Source: Pseudomonadota bacterium (GTDB taxonomy: Bacteria > Pseudomonadota > Gammaproteobacteria > Burkholderiales > Burkholderiaceae_C). Taken from it: a DNA stretch of 22,818 nucleotides. The first letter of the stretch is position 1. Each line of letters begins with the position of its first letter. The notes under the pieces are model-generated. The model was given only the letters and a program-made list of their open reading frames with translations, was not told the DNA's origin and did no database searches. A program made the translations under genes and the position numbers. Shown in pieces: positions 16,802-22,818 of the stretch. The stretch lies in the NCBI GenBank assembly GCA_023460715.1, contig JAEWPH010000003.1, positions 1 to 22,818 on the forward strand. Direction: 5' to 3'.

Positions 16802-18145
16802 ATGAAAACCATCGTTCTCGGCGCCGGCATCATCGGCATCTCCACCGCCTGGCACCTGCTGGAGCGCGGCCATGAGGTCGTCGTCGTCGACCGCCAGCCC
16901 GACGCCGCGCTGGAGACGAGCTTTGCCAACGCGGCACAGATCTCGGTGAGCTACTGCGAGCCCTGGGCCAACCGCGAGGCGCCGTGGAAGGCGCTGAAGT
17001 GGATGTTCGACAAGGAGGCGCCGCTGCTGTTTCGCCCGCAGCTCGACTGGGACCAGTGGCGCTGGGGCCTGAAGTTCCTGGCGCAGTGCAACGACGCGGC
17101 CTTCGAGCGCAACGTGCAGCAGATCGTGGCCCTGGGCGCCTACAGCCATGCGGCGCTCAAGGACGTGGTGCGCGCCACGGGCATCGACTACCACCGGCTG
17201 GAGCGCGGCATCGCGCACTTCTATTCCGACCAGCAGTCCTTCGACGCGGCCGGCCATGCCGTGGAGGTGATGCGCCAGTTCGGCGTGCAGCGCCGGCTGG
17301 TGAGCCGCGAGGAGCTGCTGCAGATCGAGCCGGCCTTCCGCGCCTACGGCGACCGCATCACCGGCGGCACCTACACCAGCACCGACGAGAGCGGCGACGC
17401 CCGCGTCTTCACCCAGGCCCTGGCCCGGCGCTGCGCCGAGCGTGGTGTGCAATTCCTCTACGGCCACGATGTGGTGCGCTTGAACCAAGTCGGTGGCGCT
17501 ATCGAATCCGTAGCTGTACGCGCCCGTGGATCAAGCGCTGCAGGCCAAAACAACCAAAACCTCAAGGCCGATGCGGTGGTGGTGGCCTGCGGCACCTACA
17601 GCGCGCCGCTGCTGCGCACGGTGGGCGTGGACCTGCCCATCTACCCCGGCAAGGGCTACAGCGCCACCTTCAAGCTGCTGAAGCCCGAGGCGGCGCCGAT
17701 GGTGTCGACCATCGACGACGCCAAGAAGCTGGCCATGAGCCGGCTCGGCGACACGCTGCGCGTGGCCGGCACCATCGAGCTGGGCGGCTACGACCTGTCG
17801 CTGGACAGCCCCGTGGCGCGCGCGCGCTGCCACCTGCTGTCGCGCCGCATCGAGGCCATCCTGCCCGGCGTGTGCGACACCCGCACGCCCGAGGAAGGCG
17901 GCGATCCGCAGTACTGGACGGGCCTGCGCCCGGCCACACCGACCAACATCCCGTTCATTGGCCGCACCAAAGTGAACAAGCTCTGGGTGAACGCCGGCCA
18001 CGGCACGCTGGGTTGGACGCACGGCGCGGGCTCGGGCAAGGCGATGGCCGAGCTCATCAGCGGCGAACGCCCGGCAATGGCCTTCGGCTTCCTGGGCATG
18101 GAGTCCGCCGCGCGCACGGCACCCGCTGCGGCGCTCGCGGCCTGA
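16802..18145 (+). CDS. dadA: D-amino-acid dehydrogenase (DadA family)
   Basis: A 447-residue membrane-associated FAD enzyme of the DadA/DAO family that oxidises D-amino acids to 2-oxo acids plus ammonia and passes electrons to the respiratory chain. The N-terminal dinucleotide fold is VLGAGIIGISTAWHLLERGHEVVVVDR (residues 5-31), then ETSFANAAQISVSYCEPWANREAPWKAL, TDESGDARVFTQALARR, VDLPIYPGKGYSATF, YWTGLRPATPTNIPFIGRT and GHGTLGWTHGAGSGKAMAEL (about 398-417), as in E. coli DadA. Around residues 233-250 the loop IESVAVRARGSSAAGQNNQNL is about 11 residues longer than in E. coli DadA and is encoded by repeat element copy D. The reading frame stays intact. No clear ribosome site precedes the ATG. 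Divergent from the ArgP-like gene. Confidence 0.93.
   Translation: MKTIVLGAGIIGISTAWHLLERGHEVVVVDRQPDAALETSFANAAQISVSYCEPWANREAPWKALKWMFDKEAPLLFRPQLDWDQWRWGLKFLAQCNDAAFERNVQQIVALGAYSHAALKDVVRATGIDYHRLERGIAHFYSDQQSFDAAGHAVEVMRQFGVQRRLVSREELLQIEPAFRAYGDRITGGTYTSTDESGDARVFTQALARRCAERGVQFLYGHDVVRLNQVGGAIESVAVRARGSSAAGQNNQNLKADAVVVACGTYSAPLLRTVGVDLPIYPGKGYSATFKLLKPEAAPMVSTIDDAKKLAMSRLGDTLRVAGTIELGGYDLSLDSPVARARCHLLSRRIEAILPGVCDTRTPEEGGDPQYWTGLRPATPTNIPFIGRTKVNKLWVNAGHGTLGWTHGAGSGKAMAELISGERPAMAFGFLGMESAARTAPAAALAA
17500..17550 (+). repeat. Repeat element copy D, in frame inside dadA
   Basis: The words GTAGCTGTACGCGC, GTGGATCAAGCGCTGCAGG and CCAAAA match the family order seen in other copies: AGCTgTaCGCGC arm, short spacer, AAGCGCT arm, AGGCC-AAAA tail. 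The 51-bp stretch corresponds to 17 codons and coincides with the extra loop in the dehydrogenase. Confidence 0.6.
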
Positions 18146-18173
18146 ACGCGCCCCGGCGCGGTCGCCCGCCCGC

Positions 18174-19778
18174 TCAGACCGGCTGCGGCCCGGGCACCCC
18201 GTCTTCCACCACGAAGCGCGCGAGCGTGGACACGCCGCTGTCCTCGCGCGCCACGTCGTCCACCACGCGCAGCGCCGTATGCCAGCGCTGGGGCGTGACC
18301 TCCGCCACCGCGTAGCCGCGCCGGTCGGGCCGCGCCAGCAGCACGTGCGGGTTGGCGGCCACGATCTGCTGCGCCCGCTCCAGCGGCACCTGGCTGGCCG
18401 AGGAGATGGACGTGCCGCAGAACTCGCTGGCCAGCACCGGCGATGCGGCGTCGGCAAAGTCCGCCATGACCCGGCACACGTAGTTCTGGTGGATGTCGCC
18501 GCCGATGAAGACCGCATTGCGCGGCTGCGCGGCCTGCAGCGCGTCCAGCACGCGCTGGCGGCCGGCGGGGTAGCCGTCCCAGGCATCGGTGCCGACCCGG
18601 TGCTGCGCGCCGGCCCGGGCGTTGCGCGGCGAAAACAGCGTCTGCTGCGCCAGCACGCTCCAGCGCACGCCGCCAGCCGCATCGGCTGCCAGCCCCTGGG
18701 CCAGCCAGCGCTCCTGGTCGGCGCCCAGCAGCGAGCGGGCCGGGTCGCGCAGCTCCGGGCAGCGGGCGGCCGATACGGCGCCTTCGGCCGGACTGCCGGG
18801 CGTGCGGCAGGCCTGGCGGTCGCGGTACTGGCGCGTGTCGAGCACGTGGAAGTCCAGCAGCCGGCCCCAGCCGTAGCGCTCGTGCACGCGCAGCGCGTCG
18901 TGCGTGCCCAGGCCGGCCAGCCCGTGGCGCAGGGCCGTGGCGCGCAGCGGCATGTTCTCGTAGAAGGCCTGGTAGCCGGCGTTGCGCCGCTGCAGGAAGG
19001 CTTCCGCCGCGCCCAGCCCGCCCAGGCCCGCGTAGTCGTTCTGCACCTCGTGGTCGTCCCACGTGACGATCCACGGGCAGGCGCGGTGCATGGCCTGCAA
19101 ATGCGGATCGCTGCGGTACAGCGCGTAGCGGTCGCGGAAGTCCTGCAGCGAGGCGGCCAGCGGCAGCGTGTGGGTGCGCACCAGCGGCGTGGCCGGCGGC
19201 GTGCGCGGCATGGCGTATTCGTAGATGTAGTCGCCCAGGAACAGCACGGCGTCCAGGTCTTCATGCTGCATGTGGCGATAGGCGGCGTAGTGGCCCTGCT
19301 CCCAGCGCTGGCACGACGCGAAGGCGAAGCGCAGCCTGCGCGGCAACGCGTCCGGCGCAGGTGCCGTGCGGGTGCGCGCGGCGGGCGTGGCCGCATCGCC
19401 GTGCAGGAAGCGGTAGAAGTACCAGCGGTCCGGCGCCAGGCCCGCCACCTCTACATGCACGGCATGGCCGAGCTGCGCCAGCGCCGTGGCCTGCCCCTGG
19501 CGTACGATGCGGCGAAAGCCCTCGTCCTCGGCCACCTCCCAGCCCACCGTCACGGTCGGGGGGAGCGCGGTGCGCGGCGTGCCAAAGGGCACGCTGCCCG
19601 GGACGGGGCCATCGAGCAGCCGTGTCCAGAGCACGAAGCCATCGTGCGACGGCGCACCGCTGGCCACGCCCAGCGGGAACAGGTCGCGCCCGCGCACCGG
19701 GTTGGACCAGGCCCAGCGCGGCAGCGTGCCGGCCACGGCCAGGGCCGAGGCCAGGCGGATGAGTTCACGGCGTTGCAT
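18174..19778 (-). CDS. phoD: PhoD-family alkaline phosphatase/phosphodiesterase, exported
   Basis: A 534-residue secreted metallophosphatase. The N-terminus MQRRELIRLASALAVAGTLPRWAWSNP has twin arginines before a moderate hydrophobic core, consistent with Tat export as for other PhoD enzymes. The PhoD N-terminal domain carries LFPLGVASGAPSHDGFVLWTRLL, and the metallophosphatase domain carries RFAFASCQRWEQGHYAAYRHM, LFLGDYIYEYAMP, VTWDDHEVQNDYAG, NAVFIGGDIHQNYV and SEFCGTSISSA. These enzymes use Ca/Fe to release phosphate from mono- and diesters in the periplasm. It lies 47 bp downstream of chrA on the same strand and may share its transcript. I see no clear Pho box in the gap. Confidence 0.94.
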   Translation of the reverse strand: MQRRELIRLASALAVAGTLPRWAWSNPVRGRDLFPLGVASGAPSHDGFVLWTRLLDGPVPGSVPFGTPRTALPPTVTVGWEVAEDEGFRRIVRQGQATALAQLGHAVHVEVAGLAPDRWYFYRFLHGDAATPAARTRTAPAPDALPRRLRFAFASCQRWEQGHYAAYRHMQHEDLDAVLFLGDYIYEYAMPRTPPATPLVRTHTLPLAASLQDFRDRYALYRSDPHLQAMHRACPWIVTWDDHEVQNDYAGLGGLGAAEAFLQRRNAGYQAFYENMPLRATALRHGLAGLGTHDALRVHERYGWGRLLDFHVLDTRQYRDRQACRTPGSPAEGAVSAARCPELRDPARSLLGADQERWLAQGLAADAAGGVRWSVLAQQTLFSPRNARAGAQHRVGTDAWDGYPAGRQRVLDALQAAQPRNAVFIGGDIHQNYVCRVMADFADAASPVLASEFCGTSISSASQVPLERAQQIVAANPHVLLARPDRRGYAVAEVTPQRWHTALRVVDDVAREDSGVSTLARFVVEDGVPGPQPV

Positions 19779-19825
19779 GGATCAGGCTCCTCGGCTTGGC
19801 GGGCGGGTAGGTGTCGCCGTGGGGC

Positions 19826-21199
19826 TCACAGCCCCGACAGCCGCACCGCGGCACCCAGGGCGCCGCACAGCGCCAGCACCGGCACCACACCCCAGCGCAG
19901 CCGCATCAGCGCCACGGCGGCCAGCAGGCCGATGCCGGCCGCCAAGGCATCGAACCCGCCGCCGGGGCCGTGCGGCCACAGCACGTGGCAGGCGAAGAAC
20001 ACGGCCAGGTTGGCGATGACGCCGACCACGGCCGCCGTGATGCCGGTCAGCGGCGCGGTGAAGCGCAGCTGGCCATGCGTGGATTCGATGAACGGCCCGC
20101 CGACCAGGATGAAGACGAACGAGGGCAGGAAGGTGAAGAAGGTGACCACCACCGCCGCCGCCGCGCCTGCCAGCCACAGCGCCTCGGGGCCGAACAGCGC
20201 CTGGCCCCAGCCGCCGACGAAGGCCACGAACGCCACCACCATGATCAGCGGCCCGGGCGTCGATTCGCCCAGCGCCAGCCCGTCCATCATCTGCGCGGCG
20301 CCCAGCCAGTGGTAGTGCTCCACCGCGCCCTGGTAGACGTACGGCAGCACGGCATAGGCGCCGCCGAAGGTCATCAGCGCAGCCTTGGTGAAGAACCAGC
20401 CCATCTGCGTCAGCGCCCCGTGCCAGCCCCCCAGCGCCCACAGCCCGCCCAGCGCAGCCAGCCACAGGCCGGCGCCCACCACCAGCACCCGCCGGCAGCG
20501 CTGCCAAAAAACGCGCGCAGGCGCCGGCGTGGGCGGGGCGTCGGCGATCAGCGCGGGCGCGGCCGGCTGCGCCGCGGCGTGGGCGTGGACGGCCTGCCCC
20601 GCAAACGCCTGTGGCACGTAGCGCCCGCCCAGGTGCCCGGCCAGCGCCGCAGCCAACACGATGAGCGGAAACGGCAGCCCGAACGCCAGCAGCGCCACGA
20701 AGGCCGCCACCGCAATCGCCCAGAGCCACCGGTTGTGGAGCGTGCGCGAGCCCACCCGCCAGGCCGCCTGCACCACCAGCGCCGTCACGGCCGGCTTGAT
20801 GCCGTAGAACACGCCGGCCACCAGCGGCACGTCGCCCTGCGCCATGTAGAGCCACGACAGTCCGATCATCAGCACCAACGAGGGCAGCACGAACAGTGTC
20901 CCGGCCAGCAGGCCGCCCCAGGTGCGGTGCAGCAGCCAGCCGATGTAGGTGGCCAGTTGCTGCGCCTCGGGCCCGGGCAGCAGCATGCAGTAGTTCAGCG
21001 CATGCAGAAAACGCTTCTCCGAGATCCACCGCCGGCGCTCCACCAGCTCCTCGTGCATGAGTGCGATCTGCCCCGCCGGGCCGCCGAAGCTGATGCAGCC
21101 GAGCTTCCACCAGAAGCGCAGTGCGTCGGACAGGCGCAGCGGCGCGGGGGCCGCCGGGATGAGGGCAGGATCGCCGGGGGCAGACGACGTGGGTTCCAA
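19826..21199 (-). CDS. chrA: Chromate transporter ChrA, two-domain (long-chain) type
   Basis: A 457-residue inner-membrane protein of the CHR superfamily with two homologous halves. The first has the signature FWWKLGCISFGGPAGQIALMHEELVERRRWIS and YCMLLPGPEAQQLATYIGWLLHRTWGGLLAG; the second has FFTKAALMTFGGAYAVLPYV and GLALGESTPGPLIMVVAFVAFVGG. A hydrophilic, His/Ala/Pro-rich linker (about residues 205-245) joins them. Ten or so membrane spans are visible. ChrA exports chromate by proton motive force; some homologs have other roles. I place the start at TTG (21199): AGGAG lies 5 nt upstream and the longer frame has no better start. No chrB regulator is adjacent. Confidence 0.93.
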   Translation of the reverse strand: MEPTSSAPGDPALIPAAPAPLRLSDALRFWWKLGCISFGGPAGQIALMHEELVERRRWISEKRFLHALNYCMLLPGPEAQQLATYIGWLLHRTWGGLLAGTLFVLPSLVLMIGLSWLYMAQGDVPLVAGVFYGIKPAVTALVVQAAWRVGSRTLHNRWLWAIAVAAFVALLAFGLPFPLIVLAAALAGHLGGRYVPQAFAGQAVHAHAAAQPAAPALIADAPPTPAPARVFWQRCRRVLVVGAGLWLAALGGLWALGGWHGALTQMGWFFTKAALMTFGGAYAVLPYVYQGAVEHYHWLGAAQMMDGLALGESTPGPLIMVVAFVAFVGGWGQALFGPEALWLAGAAAAVVVTFFTFLPSFVFILVGGPFIESTHGQLRFTAPLTGITAAVVGVIANLAVFFACHVLWPHGPGGGFDALAAGIGLLAAVALMRLRWGVVPVLALCGALGAAVRLSGL

Positions 21200-21319
21200 G
21201 AAAACTCCTGTGCGCAGGGAACGGGCCGGGCCGCCAAAGCCCTCGCTTCGGCTGGCGCGCATCTTAGAACGCCTCGCAGCACAAGACGTAGCGGCTCCTT
21301 CCATCCGGGCACCGCTACC

Positions 21320-21898
21320 ATGCGCGCCATGCCTTCCCCGCACCATCTTTTCCTGACCACCTCCACCCGCGAGCCGGGCCATGTCGGCAACACCGAATGG
21401 CTGGCGCGCCAGGCCGCGGCCGCGCTGCCGGCCGATGGCGCCCAGACCTGGCTGCACCTGGCGCAGCTGGAGTTGCCGCCGTTCGTGGACCTGCGCCACA
21501 CGGCTGGCCAGTACCCCGCGCCCACGGGCGACATGAAGACGCTGCTGGACGCCACGCTGGCGGCGACCGACATCGTGTTCGTCGCGCCGGTCTACTGGTT
21601 CAGCATCCCCTCGCCGCTCAAGACCTATCTGGACCACTGGAGCGGCTGGATGCGCGTGCCCGGCCTGGGCTTCAAGGAGGCGATGGCGGCCAAGACGCTG
21701 CACCTCGTCACCACCAGCGGCGACCGCGCCAAGGCCCAGCCCATGGTCGATTCGGTCCAGCTGTGCGCGCAGTTCCTGGGCATGCGCTTCGCCGGCGCGC
21801 TCTGGGGCAAGGGCGGCCCGCCGGGCGCGGTGCAGGCCGACGCGGCCGCCGTGGAGGCTGCCGCGTCATTTTTGATAGCTTACTGCGCTCATCCATAA
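21320..21898 (+). CDS. Flavodoxin-fold NAD(P)H-dependent FMN oxidoreductase
   Basis: A 192-residue protein of the NADPH-dependent FMN reductase / flavodoxin-like fold. It begins HLFLTTSTREPGHVGNTEWLARQAA (phosphate-binding loop STREPGHVGNTE), then ATDIVFVAPVYWFSIPSPLKTYLDHWSGW, the typical isoalloxazine-binding P-x-YWFS-P-LK-x-x-D motif, and KTLHLVTTSGD. ATG at 21320 and at 21329 are both possible starts; neither has a strong ribosome site. The last residues, SFLIAYCAHP, derive from repeat element E and not from the family, so the protein has acquired a new C-terminus. Substrate is unknown. It diverges from chrA across 120 bp. Confidence 0.88.
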   Translation: MRAMPSPHHLFLTTSTREPGHVGNTEWLARQAAAALPADGAQTWLHLAQLELPPFVDLRHTAGQYPAPTGDMKTLLDATLAATDIVFVAPVYWFSIPSPLKTYLDHWSGWMRVPGLGFKEAMAAKTLHLVTTSGDRAKAQPMVDSVQLCAQFLGMRFAGALWGKGGPPGAVQADAAAVEAAASFLIAYCAHP

Positions 21899-21917
21899 AG
21901 CGCTGGGGGGCCTTTTC
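21867..21917 (+). repeat. Repeat element copy E, overlapping the oxidoreductase stop codon
   Basis: TTGATAGCTTACTGCGCTC (21872-21890), AAAGCGCTGGG and GGCCTTTT follow the order seen in other copies. The TAA at 21896-21898 lies in it, so the final codons of the upstream gene are read from the element. Confidence 0.65.
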
Positions 21918-21923
21918 GCTTCA

Positions 21924-21966
21924 AGAACGTAGGGGCGATCTCGCCAGGGGATCGTCCCTACGTTCT
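21924..21966. terminator. 17-bp stem hairpin between convergent genes
   Basis: Arms 21924-21940 and 21950-21966 (AGAACGTAGGGGCGATC with its complement) pair over 17 bp with a single G-U wobble and a 9-nt loop. It sits 25 bp after the oxidoreductase gene and 40 bp after the end of the leftward peptidase gene. With no T tract on either strand it is either a bidirectional terminator of unusual form or a separate repeat. Confidence 0.55.
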
Positions 21967-22006
21967 AAGGCCCGGCGCAACGCAGGGCCGCCGCAGCGGC
22001 GGGGCT

Positions 22007-22818
22007 TCAAGGCTCCGCCAGGTGGCGGTCCATCCAGCGCAGCAGGTCGCGCCACATGGTGCGCACCTCGTCGTCCTGCGGCATCTTCAGCTCGTGCTGC
22101 AGCTCGATGGTGACCACGGGCAGCCCCAGGTGCACGCTGCCGTAGTGGCCCAGCGAGCCCGGAAACACGCCCAGCTGGTCCAGCCGCAGGCGGCCCAGGC
22201 GGCTGGGCGGCGGCTGCGGGCCGTCGAAGTCGAGCACGCCATAGGGCGCATGGATGCTCACCACCAGATCGGGATCGAACTGCGCCATCTGCGCGTGCAG
22301 GAACTGCGACTCGGGCTCGGACAGCGGCGTGGGGCCCGGCCAGCGGCGCGGGTCCTTGCGGGTGCGCTTGTCCCAGTAGATGGGCGCGTCGCGCTCCCAG
22401 TTCGGCGTGGGGAAGTTGCGGTTCAGGTCCACGCCGCGCGCGTTCACGCGGGTGGGCTTTTTCGCCAGCATGCCGTCGGGGTTGAGCACGGGAATGAAGC
22501 GCCAGTGCACCGGCCGCCGCGTGGGCAGGGCCTGCGACTCGGCCAGCGCGATCCAGCGCAGCGCGAGCGAGGCGGCGGTGAGTTCGTCGCCGTGCATGGC
22601 GCCCACCACCAGCACCTGCAGGGGCGTGCCCTCCACGACCCCCCGTGCGCCCCGGGGCGGCGGCGGCACATCGCGCCAGTACAAGGGCATGCCGTTGACG
22701 GAGCGGGCACCGCTGTCGACCAGGCGGGTCTGCGCGCACTGCGCGGCCTTGATGCCGGGCAGGCGGGGCAAGAGCGGCTTGCAGGCCTGCTCGGCCATGG
22801 CGCGCGCGGCTTCCTCGC
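22007..22818 (-). CDS. M14-family zinc carboxypeptidase (5' end may lie outside window)
   Basis: At least 263 residues of an M14 peptidase. The zinc and catalytic signatures are present: H-x-x-E in VVGAMHGDELTAASLALRW, NPDGM, RGVDLNRNFPTPNWERD (substrate-binding Asn-Arg), SIHAPYG (third zinc ligand His) and VTIELQHEL with the catalytic Glu. This pattern resembles bacterial murein-peptide-type amidases (MpaA-like) more than pancreatic-type carboxypeptidases. An ATG at 22798 is available, but the frame stays open to the window edge and the sequence there (EQACKPLLPRLPGIKAAQC) is not an obvious start, so the true N-terminus, perhaps with a signal peptide, may be upstream. It converges with the oxidoreductase gene. 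Confidence 0.88.
   Translation of the reverse strand, partial: EEAARAMAEQACKPLLPRLPGIKAAQCAQTRLVDSGARSVNGMPLYWRDVPPPPRGARGVVEGTPLQVLVVGAMHGDELTAASLALRWIALAESQALPTRRPVHWRFIPVLNPDGMLAKKPTRVNARGVDLNRNFPTPNWERDAPIYWDKRTRKDPRRWPGPTPLSEPESQFLHAQMAQFDPDLVVSIHAPYGVLDFDGPQPPPSRLGRLRLDQLGVFPGSLGHYGSVHLGLPVVTIELQHELKMPQDDEVRTMWRDLLRWMDRHLAEP

Noticed and set aside
18279..21898. Very long open frames on the plus strand opposite phoD and chrA (over 650 codons each)
   Set aside because: Their translations are Arg/Gly/Gln/Ala-rich with no recognisable motifs, and they lie antisense to well-supported genes. Such frames are a normal by-product of high GC content.

Overview
The window is high-GC DNA, densely coded on both strands, and most likely chromosomal DNA of a Comamonadaceae betaproteobacterium (Acidovorax/Paracidovorax-like). 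The reasons are the protein families present (two orphan Bug/TctC periplasmic binding proteins, a Comamonas-type pmd protocatechuate meta-cleavage operon, NodT-type efflux lipoprotein) and a short imperfect-palindrome intergenic element that I associate with this family. The species is inferred from memory of gene families, not from a search.

Layout. 1-1017: C-terminal part of an RND-efflux outer-membrane factor (+). 1169-1609: small two-TM membrane protein (-) with a good terminator. 1738-2751: LysR regulator (+). 2752-3176: gene-free, holding a pair of inverted repeat elements. 3177-4145: Bug-type binding protein (+). 4331-12285: one long leftward gene cluster. 12459-13376: divergent LysR regulator. 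13460-14296: metallophosphoesterase (-). 14562-14984: universal stress protein (+). 15019-15663: TetR regulator (-). 15801-16712 and 16802-18145: ArgP-like LysR regulator divergent from a DadA-type D-amino-acid dehydrogenase. 18174-19778 and 19826-21199: PhoD phosphatase and ChrA transporter (-). 21320-21898: flavodoxin-fold oxidoreductase (+). 22007 to the edge: M14 zinc carboxypeptidase (-).

The core is the leftward cluster. In transcription order it encodes a ModA-like binding-fold protein without a signal peptide, 4-oxalomesaconate hydratase, CHA aldolase, a Bug binding protein, PDC hydrolase, the alpha and beta subunits of protocatechuate 4,5-dioxygenase, CHMS dehydrogenase and 4-hydroxybenzoate 3-monooxygenase. 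Together these convert 4-hydroxybenzoate to protocatechuate, open the ring between C4 and C5, and carry the product to pyruvate and oxaloacetate. The divergent LysR protein is the probable regulator. No recognisable 4-oxalomesaconate tautomerase and no aromatic-acid permease is present in the window; the ModA-like protein and the Bug protein occupy the places where such functions might be expected.

The most unusual signal is a family of about 50-bp repeats (five copies recognised). They lie mostly just after or across the 3' ends of genes. One supplies the last ten or so codons of a LysR protein, one supplies the last codons of a flavodoxin-like protein in a different frame, and one is embedded in frame inside the D-amino-acid dehydrogenase, where it accounts for a loop about 11 residues longer than in E. 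coli DadA. I see no CRISPR array, tRNA, rRNA, intact insertion sequence or prophage gene.
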